A stretch of DNA of 64,000 nt from Ananas comosus (taxonomy: Eukaryota; Streptophyta; Magnoliopsida; Poales; Bromeliaceae), in NCBI RefSeq assembly GCF_001540865.1, contig NC_033636.1:5690050-5754049 (forward strand). Direction: 5' to 3'. Of the stretch, positions 43,554 through 55,700 are shown one piece after another (position 1 is the first letter of the stretch; every line of letters starts with the position of its first letter). The notes below the pieces were generated by a model. That model was not told the origin of the DNA and ran no database searches. It saw only the letters and a list, made by a program, of their open reading frames with translations. The translations under genes were made by a program, and so were the position numbers.

Positions 43554-44150
43554 GTTGAGAGTAACTACCATTAAAAAAAAATGATGCGAGGGACTTTTCC
43601 AATCTATTGTTGACACGTGTCTGTCCATTCTCGCTCCTGGATCACTCACTACTAAGAAGAGGGATGTAAAATGGGTGGGGCCTACTCAGGGAGTGCCCGG
43701 AACTGGCACTATAGCAAAGGCCATAATGGATTGGGCTCTATATGCCATAATTTTTTTTTTTTCCTTTTTTTCTTTAAAATTTTTAATATTTTTTTTCATC
43801 TAATATAATTTAAAATATCAAATTTTGAATAATATTTTATAATAAATATAAAATAATTTAATATGAAAAAGTTGAAAAAAAAAATAGAGGGCTAAACGGA
43901 CAGGGATGATCCTAACTCGAACCAGTGCCATGCTCAACTACCTCTAGATATGGCCTTGTCGTTTCCTTTGGATTAAAAAAGAAAAAAAAAAAAAAAAAGA
44001 AGCAAAATTGCAAAAAAAATCGTTCTAAAATTGATCCTTATAAAAGAGATAACAAGCTAATGAAAATCATCAACAACGCAGGCATTCAATTTTAAAGGAT
44101 ACTCTTCCAATTTAATCCTTCTAAGAGGGGCCTCATTTGGAGAATTGGAG
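43554..44150. other. Intergenic, no gene
   Basis: AT-rich with long A and T runs. A GGGAGTGCCCGGAACTGGCA phrase near 43691 looks like part of a repeat but no element could be delimited. Confidence 0.4.
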
Positions 44151-45100
44151 TTGCATGGATCGGATTGGATCGGTTAAGGTATGGTTACGGGTGGAAAACG
44201 GGTCGGGTGGCCCATGGGTTACCCGGCCCAGCACGACTCTAGGCCTCGCCGGGGCAAGGCACGAGTACCGTAACACTAGTGCTCGCATGGTGCATTTTCA
44301 GAAATAGAGATGTCAATGAGCACTGATACCTAACATTTTATCCAAATCCGAATTTGAACATAGCGGATTTATTTGAAACTAAACGGGTATAGTTTCGAAT
44401 ACAGGTAGTGAAAAAAAAAACAACGGATTTGGATTGGGTTTCCGGGTTCAATTTTGGATTTCCTATTTGCAGTCGGGTTCAGGTTCGGGTTTTTTGAGAA
44501 TCCACTCTGAATCCGACCTGTTGATGTTCCTACTTAGAGTGATGAGTCGTGCTGGACCGACGTCTTTCGGACGGTCGCCTTGGCACGGCACGGTCCAAAA
44601 CGGGCTTGAGTCATGCCGGGCTGGAAGGTCGGCCCCCGGCCGGGCATAGCTTGACCCAGTCTATATGGGTCGTGCTTGCCGACCCATGGCCCAACCCTCA
44701 AGGCCAAGGCCTACGACAGGCCTTAGACTAACCCTTTTCATCTAATAGTCAGAAATTTTAAAAAAAAAAAAACATCAAATTTAAAAAGTTATCCAAATTA
44801 CTTTTTAAATTTAATTTTTTTTTTCTAAAATTTAGAATAATTTTATAAATTTAGAATTTTAATTTTAATAGTTTGGAAAAGAAACTAGAAATAATTTAAT
44901 TTTTTAATTTAAAAATAAAAATTTTTATGACCCTTGAAACGAATTAAAAAATTTTAAAATTTATTTGGTCCCAGCCCGGCAAGTCTCAACCCCTACTGTC
45001 CGAACTCCGAAAAATCTGACCCATCATAGCCTGGCCCAAATTTGGGGCTAGGCCGGACCAAACCAGACCGTTTTCGGGCCAAATAAATATAAGCTGTAGC
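44151..45100. repeat. GC-rich GGCCCGGCACG-type repeat region
   Basis: Contains many CGGGTCGGGTGGCCCATGGG-, GCCGGGCTGG- and GGGTCGTGCTTGCCGACCC-type phrases at both ends (44200-44290, 44545-44730, 44970-45100) around an AT-rich centre. This style is common in plant intergenic foldback repeats. Open frames here (44434-44731) are repeat-derived. Confidence 0.5.
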
Positions 45101-45575
45101 CCACGTTACTCCTATATATTATTATGATTTCTAAGGCTTATTAGAAAACGGAAAAGCATATCTCTACATGATTTGTCTCAACCGATCTTTCTCACTCAAT
45201 CGCATTAGAGATTCCTCAGTACAAAGCAGCAGGTGTCTTAAAGAAAACTTTTGAATCAGACATGAAGGACTACAGCATGAAGCAGTTACAAGTATCTTGC
45301 GGACTAGCAGCATGTTAATGGTTGGTTATCTGCCACACTGCAATCGCGCCAATTATTGCCGCGAATGCGATACGCTTGATAGCCATGAAAGACAAAACAA
45401 TTCCAAAGAACTCATCATGCAACACAGCTCAAAAATCAGTTACAATTTGCTCCAGCCTTCAGGGTTAGGGTTAACCTATAACTACTTCCTCTTATTGTCA
45501 CGCGACATCTGAGCAACTATTTGACACCTGAGCAACTATCTGGTTAAGTTATTCGCAACTAACTCCCCCGCCCAC

Positions 45576-45615
<40 letters not shown>

Positions 45616-46772
45616 AGAGAGAGAGAACTATCTGGCACTTTACCCCATCTCTGATTAAAAATTATGTTATTTACCCTCTGCACTTTGTCCTTACTTTCAG
45701 TAAATTCAAAAAATTGAAACGATTATTGAGTTTAACTGTAAAATTTTATAGAGAAATTTTTTTGTTGAAAATAGTAATGCTTGACGCAATAAAAAATCAT
45801 ACAAATTAAATAAGATTATCCATAAACTATCAACATTGGCTTTTTCAACCCAATTCTTCATTGAATTGCAAATTAGATACATGGTGAGACATGAAAATAA
45901 TGTAACACATGAGATAAGAAATAATGTAACATACCAACTACTTGAGTGAAGCATCATTATAATCTAATTCTCCAACCGCTCCTACATCCTAATTTCTAGA
46001 CCTATCTGAAATAGTGACAAAGTGCGGAAAAGTAAATGACACAATTTTTAAGAGGATAAATGACACATGAGCTAAAATGCAAAGGGTCCTTGTGAACATT
46101 CGGCCCTAGCAAAAACTTTCACACACATAATCTTCGCCATTGTAATGCGAGTCTACGCAACACATTAATGAATAAAATTTAAAAGCGAACCATTAAGATT
46201 GAATCGAATGTACTTCCACCCCCACTTTTTTCAGTCAAAAGCATAAGATCTGCGGCCGACACAAGTTGTTCCATGATAAAAAGCTCATTTTATGCCGAGC
46301 TTTCCAGGTAAATGTGGAAGCTCTAAACACACATAAAGTCATCAGTATAAAGGAATATAACCAGAGAATGAATCAGCATCCACTGCACAACCAGGAGCTA
46401 ATAATGGGTTGCCATCTACACTGCAGAATAGCCACGGGCATCAAAATTCTCCAACCAAATGATGAAAATTTTATCTATCTTCCATAATCTACATCATGAG
46501 AATCAACAATACCATTTTCCAACACAAAAATTTCTTAAAATTTGTCCAGAGACCCACTCTCAAGATGCTAGGTCGAAATGGTAATAATAAATATACTCGG
46601 TGGTGGCCAAAACCGACAGGAATGTGCTCTTGCGAAAGGCTTCCTTTCCCTTAATCAGTTTCTTGTATAAAAAAAGTTGACCATATTCGGCATTTCTACT
46701 GCTGGATCCACAACTATAACAGCTTTCATCCCATTCCTTTTTTTTTTCCTGGCCAGAGAGGATATGCGTAGA
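45101..46772. other. Intergenic DNA downstream of NAA15
   Basis: A 38 bp A-run lies at 45577-45614, followed by CAGAGAGAGAG. The part next to 46772 should include the NAA15 3' untranslated region (minus strand), but I could not identify a convincing AATAAA-type signal. Small open frames here lack domains. Confidence 0.4.
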
Positions 46773-49700
46773 CTATTGAATACTTAGGTCGCTTAGATTC
46801 TTCAAAGCCTGCATTTTCCCATTCGAAGAGAACGAATCCTCGATCTCCTCTTTTGCCTCAGGATCCGCCGCAACTCCATTTTCTGGTGCATTCTGTATGG
46901 TGACGGTTACGGAATGGGCTGTGGATGAGCTCTTGCACCCTCCAAAGTATGTCGAATATGGGAAATATTCTGCACACCACGTCTTCCACCCTGTAGAGAA
47001 AACACACATCACAAGGTTAATTCAGAGACCCCTTTAAATGCTTTAGTAAATGATGAACAAAAAAAGAAAAAAAGAAAAAAGAAAACATACGAGTAGCTGC
47101 ATCCTGATCAACGAAGACGGTCTCAAGCATTTTGTGCACTGCAACACAGTCCTCAAGTTTCCATTTTCTGACCGCACCCGGTGACCCGTTACTGTAAAAA
47201 AGCATATGATCTTTTGATCAAAATTTGCAGGTGCATCACAACTAGACAATATTATTAATGGTTTGAAGGAAAGAAAAAGAAATTACCCTGATGCTGTGGT
47301 ATTTACGGAATCTTCGATTAACTTAATTGCCTCAATCTTTCTATCTGGCTCTAGAAGATAGAGCATCTCTGCAGCTGCTGCTCTATGGGCCAGCGAATCT
47401 GGTAACACAAAGAGAAGTGTGTGAATATAAATATATGAACATAAAGCTTAGAACGAAAGATGCTTTATTAGATTAAAAAGAGCAGAACCTTTGTGCTTCT
47501 CAAGGAAAGAGTTATTTACTTCCAAAAGAGACTTTTCATGCACATGACTACAGGGCAAGAAAGGAACACTGGTCACAAACTTGGTAGAAATGCAACTCAT
47601 AACAGGGAAGCGGGATATGAATAATAACCTTATATCCCTTCGTTCGGCTTCCAACACATTCCATATTAGTTTCTCTGAGTCGGTCTCTGGAGCTGAGAAA
47701 TTGCTTATTGTGTGAAAGAATTTTATCTGAAGGAATATCACTGAATAAGTCCATAAACAAACGAAAGAAGTGTGCTAGTTTCAGACACGCTGAAAATGTG
47801 TGTAATAAGAAGAATAAACATGTTAAAATTGCCAGAAAAAGTATGCAGGGAGATTTAGAGCGGACGAACATAACTAGTTACCTTTGGACACACAAATCTA
47901 TATTTAGTGTAGCCAGCTGATGGCTAATTTTTGGCGAAACATATATCTATGAGGTTTATTTGGTGACAAAAATCAAAACTTGTATTAATGTCTATTTGCT
48001 CTTTTCTTTCTTTCCATGAAAGTCAGTTAAAACAAGATCGAGATGCAAGCTAACCAGCAATTCTGCCAGTGCGCTCCCGCTTGAGTTTTTAAAACAAATT
48101 AATGGAAATGTAACCAGAGGAGCTTGAGGGTTTTTGCCAAACAAGCCCTATAGATGTATAGATCGCAAAGAATCGGTCAACAGCTGGCTGGCTCATTCAA
48201 TCATATAACATTATTTCCCAAAAACAAGAAAAACTTTAGCATAGACACAAGGAGAAAAGGCCTAGCATTATTACTGCATAAAATTCAGACGCCAATCCTT
48301 CCGCAAAACAAGAATTGCTCAATTGACAATCAAAGCAATGAAATAGCAATCAAATGATCATCTCTAAATTACTGTCTCGAAACAAGGATAACTAGTTCAG
48401 TTCAGGTTCAGCCCTTTGACAAGATGTCGACAATAATAACTAGCTGACAAAATTAAACACAAAAAAGTGTCTGTAAGGTAGGAAGAACAAATACAGTAAT
48501 ATTTATACTCTGAGGGAAGACTAGTACCATTACCGAATCTTTTAATAAGTGTCCAGACTACTCGGATGACAAGCAATGTCAAATTATAGAATAGAGAGAC
48601 ATGGCAGACAAAAGAATAGAAGAGGATACAGCAAATGTTTTTTTGGAGTGGGTGTGTTTCTTTGGGTTTTTGTTTCTTTTTTCTTTTGTTGAGGGGGGGG
48701 GGTTGCGGGCGGCAAATTTGGTAGAAATTAAGAGGACAGCTGGAACAAGAGGAAGAAGACATGAAGAGAGGAAAAAATTTAAATCAGACACTAATACACA
48801 AGATTCAACAAAATCCAGATCTCACAAAGAATGAGAAAGTCTTAATACAAAAAATGGATTGGATAGGCATATGCATATCTATTCTCCGCATACACATACA
48901 GATGTGGATACTTTCCTTACCCAAGTGTGTGTACACACTTGATAAATGGATATTAGTTCTGGAGAATATTCGCAAAAATATGGATACAGATGCAAACCGA
49001 GCATCAAACAGTATATAGAACAAAAATATGTATCTAAAACATAATAGTATACACAATACAGTAAAACAAACTAGCATTAGTAGAAATAGAAGTTCTCAAC
49101 ATATAACAGTATATAGAACAAACTAGTATTTATACGAATCCAGACTCAGATTTAAATGACAATCAGAAAAATCTAAAACTTTATCTGGTAGAACTTGGAT
49201 TCTGATATGGATATTATCTGGCCCTAGTAACCACTACTAACAATTAGTGAAAGAAGTAAATAACTCAGTTTTAGTCCCTTCAACCCATTGCATTTGGGCT
49301 GTCCAAAACATAGTTCGGTCCTTGGACTATTTTCTGTTAGTAGGATTAATTTTGGTTGTGTCAATTTTAATCACCCAATGTCAACAAAAAACTCTAGCCA
49401 CCTACCATAATATGGTGAAGGTAAAAGTTAATGATGCTTACATCAAATTGATCTATCAATTAGGATTACAATCAATCCTTGAAGATCTCAAACCAGTGAG
49501 TACTGACATCCTAACATTTGTTCAAACCATCAGGTTCCTGAAAGACGGGAGAGCTCCTACTTTTCTCGTAGAATCTTAATAAAGAACTTGAAACATTTCA
49601 GGTTGAAGATAGGGAGTTGTTTTAGATTGACAATGCTTTCACGATTATAATCTTGTAACTTTAGACAGCTAAATGAAACAAGGCTTTATCCCACACTCAA

Positions 49701-52514
49701 CATACTTCATACACATTTATTGTTTGAAATTAGACTAAAATTTTAAGCAATTGATCGTCTAAGCTTCTCAAAATTCTAAGCAATTGATCATGTAAACTTT
49801 TCAAAATTCTAAGCAATTGATCGTCTAAACTTCTCAAGAATCTCAACCATTAGTCTATTTGCTCTACATGTTTAATCTCAAATGTTGTTTAATTGCATAT
49901 ACGTAAATGACCTATGAATCCGCATAGTGAAACAACAGAATTCATATTAAAAATTAACATTTCTCCTAATTAATAACAATTGTAGTTTAAAGGAGAGAAG
50001 GGAAAATCTCTACAGTTTGAAAGCCTTACCAAACACCGATGGCAATCAGGATTGTTTTGATCCAATTTGATCAGCTGTTTGACAGCCTGAAGAAAGCAGA
50101 AGAAATTGGCTTGGTAAGAGGAGTTCTAGATTAATACACAATTCTTAAATTTTTTTTTAAAAAAAAGCAGAGCTTGAGTACTCATGTCGAGATATCTAGA
50201 AAGCTAGAGAAATCTCAACACTGTTTCACCTATATAGTAAGCCTACATATAGTATGAGTTACCTGGAAAGCTAACAAAATTTTTTTCTTTCTCATGTTTA
50301 GTTCAAAAGAAAGAATGTGTGTTTCGAGTGAACTTGAGGAGTTATTCTGGAGCAGCTTCAGATATTTAGTAGCTTCTGATAGTGGGTCTTCAACCTGCAT
50401 TAAAATTAATATATTGATATAAATGTCAGAGAATTTATTCGAGGAAAACCTGCAAAATTTACACAGGCAACTCTTCTAATCCATCTTTTCTTTTTCTAAT
50501 ATTTTAGGTCCAAAATGGGCAGAGGTTGTTCTGCTACATTAGCAACGGTAAGGAAAAGAATAAAATCTCAGGTAAATATACATATTTCAAGATTATTAGA
50601 GTCTAGCCGGGGTACTTCCAATAGCACCAAGTACTTGGTGCTACCAAGTTTTCCACCATTAGATCTTACCCCTTTAACTATTTCTACCCATTGGCTCGTG
50701 CTATTCCACCAACCACTACTGAACCTTAGAGGAACCACTATTATCCTAACCCTACAACCCTTCATCCAAGGGCCAAAAACTCACAAGCACCATTGACTTG
50801 GAACCGTTAGAAGCATTTCAAGCTAGTTGAAATTATTATTCACCTGCAATAATTTTTCCCCGTGAGGATCTAAATCAACTGGCCTGGCATGTTGCGACTT
50901 TCCGGATTTAGATGGGCCAGAAGTAGCTTCTGCTTCAACCTTCTCTTCAGCCTCCTGAGAGTTTAACAAGTAATTACATGAATTGAGTTTGGGCACCAAA
51001 ATACGTGAAAGAAGCATGAGAAATTACTTTCTTGGCACGAGCTTCGGCCTTCTTTTGCTTTTGTCTCAATTTCTTTCTTTGCGAGGGAGGCAGTTTTGAC
51101 ATCTCATCACTCTCTTCATTGGTTAATTTTAATGGAGCATCATGTAACTTCATATAGCACCTGCATTTACAAACTCACACATCACCTTAGGATTACATAA
51201 AGAGATTCATATAAATACAAAGAGAAAAGATTTGAAAATATCATATTAAAAGCTTTATCAAAGAAAATAGTTTCAAATTTAACATAGCATCTAGAAATAT
51301 TAGGACATCCAGAGCTTCTGACACTGCCCAACTCTCAAGGAAGCCAACACCAAAATGTTGGCAATTTAACATAGGGGAGGAAAGATCCTAACCTCTACTT
51401 TCCTTTTATTCCTTTTATGTTACCAAACCTCTAGCTCTATATTAGTCTTTCCCCATAACATAATTCATGAGATAGTAATTTATAGTTACTGTTAATCAAA
51501 ATAAACGACAAAATTCCTTTCCACACCCCCATCCCCCAATCAATGGGATTGTGATCTGTATAGGATGGGCCTTTCACTAAGAAGTTTAAACAAATGGGCT
51601 AATGTCGGTAGGACAAAATAGCCATATGAGGGGGTGACATGAAACACTACTATTTTCACAACGGAAGGACTCCCACCGAATGTCCTTATCAAACTCACTA
51701 TATGCCTCTGAAAGCAACTCAAAACAGCCTTCACTCTTCCGCTGAGAAAACAGTGGATATCGTGACCACCTCACATCCAACTCACCTACCAAACTTTTAG
51801 CAAGAACCTTCCCTCATGCATATAAATGAAATAAGAAAGAGTTCTTAAAGGAACACGTAAAAAAAAAAGAAGATCACAAAGAAGAAAAGGAATGTGCGTT
51901 TCCGAAAGTGTCAAGCAAAGATATGCATCTCGCAGAACGAAGCTAAATCCTACGAAAGTAACAATAGAGAATACAGAAGAAAGAGTAGCATTTTATTAGT
52001 AACACCAATATGAAACAACACAAATATGACAGGTCAAACTACCTTCTACTCATGGAACAAGCAAGAAAAAACAAGAATACTGAACAAAACCACAAAAAAG
52101 AATATATGACACATCTCAGCAATTAAGTAAGAAGAAAAGGAGAAAGTGCCACTACTAATTTAGCATCAAGTTAGTTACGAACTGCAAAATGGATATTAGC
52201 ATAGCAGGACGACAAATATATCGACCTGATAGCTCCAGCAGCAGCCTTATGGAAGTATTCATGAGAGTGTAACTGGTCTTGAAACTTCAGCATTGAGACA
52301 TAGGCCCGGAGTGTCATTTTACGTAAACAATAAGAATGAAAGTCAAACTGATCCTCAGTGATATCCGCATAATGCTTCTCAACAGCCAAGAACTTCTTCA
52401 GAGCTCGTCCGAGATCACCTTGACGATAGTAACTTTCACCAGAAGCAAGTTCATACCTTCCCAGCATGCAGAAAGAATCCATATAATGCAAGTTTAGACA
52501 GAAGCCGAAAAGAT

Positions 52515-52546
<32 letters not shown>

Positions 52547-52702
52547 AGCAACAAACCACATGCATTGCATGTCATGTAGATTATTATGCTGGTCCCCATC
52601 CTTCGTGAATAAAACAGCGGTCTTCTCTGCCGGTCCAACCTACACCCAAAAAAAGATATTTAACTGTTTACCAGTTTATACAACGTGCAGAATTGCCCCC
52701 CA

Positions 52703-52794
<92 letters not shown>

Positions 52795-55700
52795 NAATAT
52801 ATATATATATCTCAGGCCGATGATATGAGAATACTCATGCTAGCGGAAGCATGAGTATTCAACAAAAGCTACTATCCCGAAGGTTTAGCTGCTAGGTATG
52901 GCAATTTATAATAGATCTCGTAAATTTTGAAGATCTTTTATCTTTAGTTTAAAATATTAAAAAGCTATAGTAAATGGAATGCTAGTTTTCGAGTGTTTTA
53001 ACTGTTAAAAATTGACGGCCATACTCTATAAACGATCAAATTGCCACTTTTTCTTAGCCTTATCCAACTTAAAAACTATCTTTTAAGATAAGTGATGGAT
53101 TTATTTCTAGTCATTGAGGCTAGAATTTAACTTTCTAGGCTAGTAGGTAAAATCCTACAGCAAGCTAAAATTGGCAAGTAAAATATGGGCGAACTACCTG
53201 AAATATTACTAAAACTTTTTAATGCTTTAAATAAAAGATCTTCAAAGTTTATGAGATTTAGTACAAATTACCACACCTAACAGCTAAGCTTTTGGGGTTG
53301 TAGCTTTTGTTGAATACTCATGTTTCCCGAGATATGAGTATTCTCATATCATCGGCCTATATATTGGCGGCGATATGGGAGTGGGACTCGACCGAGTCCA
53401 TGCGCTCAGCTCCCACGCCCGAGAGAGAGAGAGAGAGAGAGAGAGGTTCAGGTTTCAACTTTCTCCATACCTGATCAGCTTGAAGCATGCGCATAACACA
53501 TTCACTGTTTAAATAACGATCAGCAAGATCCATAGACCTAGCTTCATCTGCCAAAGCGGCTGCTGCAGCCAAGTCACCCGCGTGTTTTAATATCCTTCCC
53601 TGTGATCACACGCATTATCTATTAGCACAGATTGTATAACCGGAAAAGCTATGGATCAATTTAAACTAAGTGAAATGAACCTGATTTTATATACTATATA
53701 TCATTACGATTTTAACCTAGTAGATTAAGATGTAAAATACTGATGAATTAAACCAGATCAACCGAAATGTACAGAACATACAACACGGCACAATGAGATA
53801 TTCCTGATCTGACTCCAACAAGCACTTTGTTCAATTCATTAAGAGGTAGTTCTTAGAATGACACGTAAATTTAACAACAAAGAATATTCCAATTAGATGA
53901 AGAAATAAGTGAGAAAATAAATGATGACAAAAGGAGAAAGTTTTGATAATTCAGAACTTTCAGGGATGCAATAACATTTTGCTGAATTAAAGAACACAGG
54001 AGGAAAATATTAAATAACATGAAAATTATAGGATTGACTGAATCAGTAGTCACACAACAAACAACATAAGATTTACAATGCAAGACCAGGAAAATAAAGC
54101 TGAATTGAAAAAAAACCAGGCTTCAGAAAATTTAAATCATTCTAAATATCATGTTGTGGAGAATTTGTTGACTACCATTGTAGTACACTGGACTTTAGCA
54201 AATTGCGAAGTTCGAGTGTGGGAATAGCAATTGGAGCTACTCCACATCTTCGGAAGGGTTATCAAGAGGTTTTCGGCAAGTTAGTGGGGCGATCAAAGAG
54301 CTGGAAGTGCAAAAGTGCATTGCAACCTGCCATTTCAGCATTCTGCATTGAGTACCGGTACCAGAATGCATGGGTACCGGTACCCAGCACAGCAGTAGCT
54401 GCGTGGCTGGGGCTATTTTGGTCTTTTCACTTCCCAAGCTTATCGTAAACACCCCAGCTCGACTCCCAGCTGATGTTTATCCTGTTTTAGCTCAGAGCAA
54501 CCAGGTTTGAACCCCTCTCTTTCTCTCTCTAGCATTTTGGAGCTCTATGAAGGAGAAAGTGGTGATTTAAGCTTACTTCTACTTCCTCTTGATGCTTGCT
54601 GGTTTGGAAAGGTTTGGGGCAGTTCTTGAAGCGTGGACTAAGGTGTCCTGGCAGTGTTTCTTCAACCCTAATACAGGGGAGTGCTAGGGGAGAACTTTAG
54701 AAGGTATACTATCCAACTTCTCTCCATGGTTTGGTGCTATAGTAGTAAAGTTAAATTGTTCTTGACTTTTGATGACCAGTTGGTTTGAAGGTGATTATAG
54801 CAACTATAGAAACAAGTCTTGCTGCGGTCCTTCAATTCAAAACCAAGGGGAAAGCTCAATTGGAGCTGTGGGAAGGTATACTATCTAGTAACTCCTTAGT
54901 TGAATGAATTAGTTGTAGTTTTTAAAGCAATTTTATTGATAGCTCGCAGCAGGTTCGCAGCGGACCATTTGATCTTGTTTGGCTGAGTTTTGGGAGCTTT
55001 CAAAGGTTAGATTTGGTGTTCCAACCTGAGCTGAAGTGGGGATTCAAGCCTTAGCACTATACTAGGTAAGAATCTACCTAGAAATGGTGATTATATGAGA
55101 ATTTGTGTAGAAGTTTGAGTTCAGCTTTTAGCTGATTTTGGATTAATTGTTAAGGTGCTTGGAGGCTGCGGATTGTCCTCACTCGAGGAGTCGACAAGAG
55201 GCGTCGACTTTTGGTGGGTTTGACCTCACCGGAATAAGTGAATTCCTCCTATGTTCATAATAATGATGTAGAATTTTCGGGTTATGTGTAACTATGCTAT
55301 TGATTTACTATGTGAAGCATAGTTGGTAGTAAACAATATGTTACCTCATATGGCCGATATATATATCTCTAGAGAAGTAGAGAATTGCAAGCAAACATTA
55401 CATACAGCATGCATAGTTAATGGCAATATAGATGCATTAACATTGAGCTAGAATTGATATTCATAAGCTCGTAGCATTATGAAAGGATTGTTTGATCTAA
55501 TAGAAGTAGTTCTATTAGATGACATGATCATATCTCTATCGAATAGATAATAAAGACATTAAATCTAGGACATGATAACTAGTATACTTGTGTAGACAAG
55601 TTACCAATGTAAATGGTATGTGTAAATTAGCATCAATTTCATATGGTTGTATAATTTAATTGATACTAGCAATTTACATTGTATTTAAATTCCGACCTAT

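Larger units (their letters stand above)
46773..50954 (-). other. NAA15: NAA15 exons 14-21 of the window (C-terminal part)
   Basis: Exons: 50954-50844 (EAEEKVEAEATSG, acidic/charged), 50394-50263 (VEDPLSEATKYLKLLQNNSS), 50086-50030 (AVKQLIKLDQNNPDCHRCL), 47726-47629 (IKFFHTISNFSAPETDSEKL), 47547-47489 (HVHEKSLLEVNNSFLEKHK), 47398-47287 (DSLAHRAAAEMLYLLEPDRK), 47191-47091 (NGSPGAVRKWKLEDCVAVHK) and 46990-46773 (WKTWCAEYFPYSTYFGGCKS to the stop TAG at 46773-46775). The tail after NAPENG is polar and acidic and probably disordered. Confidence 0.94.
51028..53599 (-). other. NAA15: NAA15 exons 10-13 of the window (central part)
   Basis: Exons: 53599-53471 (GRILKHAGDLAAAAALADEA), 52639-52557 (VGPAEKTAVLFTKDGDQHNN), 52456-52226 (YELASGESYYRQ to KAAAGAI) and 51160-51028 (CYMKLHDAPLKL to the Lys/Arg-rich QRKKLRQKQKKAEARAKK). 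The basic stretch is conserved in the family and is thought to help ribosome contact; that role is family knowledge. The intron between the first two exons holds a MITE, a TA tract and an N at 52795. The next intron has a GA microsatellite at 52516-52545. Confidence 0.94.

Noticed and set aside
44434..44731. Two overlapping GC-rich plus-strand frames
   Set aside because: They lie in a GGCCCGG-type intergenic repeat and have no conserved motifs.
46773..47012. Met start at 47012 as the start of a separate small gene
   Set aside because: The sequence before 46990 is intron; the true exon starts after TCTACAG and continues NAA15 in phase.
4024..48081. A 16-mer, GCCAGTGCGCTCCCGC, shared by 4024 and about 48066
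   Set aside because: The flanks are unrelated on both sides; without a longer match or a third copy it cannot be told from chance.
48397..49579. Open frames of 110-121 codons in a NAA15 intron
   Set aside because: No recognisable domain, wholly within an intron, and A/T-biased composition.
52171..52638. 155-codon minus-strand frame as one exon
   Set aside because: It contains an intron read-through (the LSLSLS run from a GA microsatellite) and is off frame in its first part. The true exons are 52639-52557 and 52456-52226.
52560..52790. 76-codon frame ending in a long Tyr/Ile alternation
   Set aside because: It reads antisense through a NAA15 exon and then a TA microsatellite.
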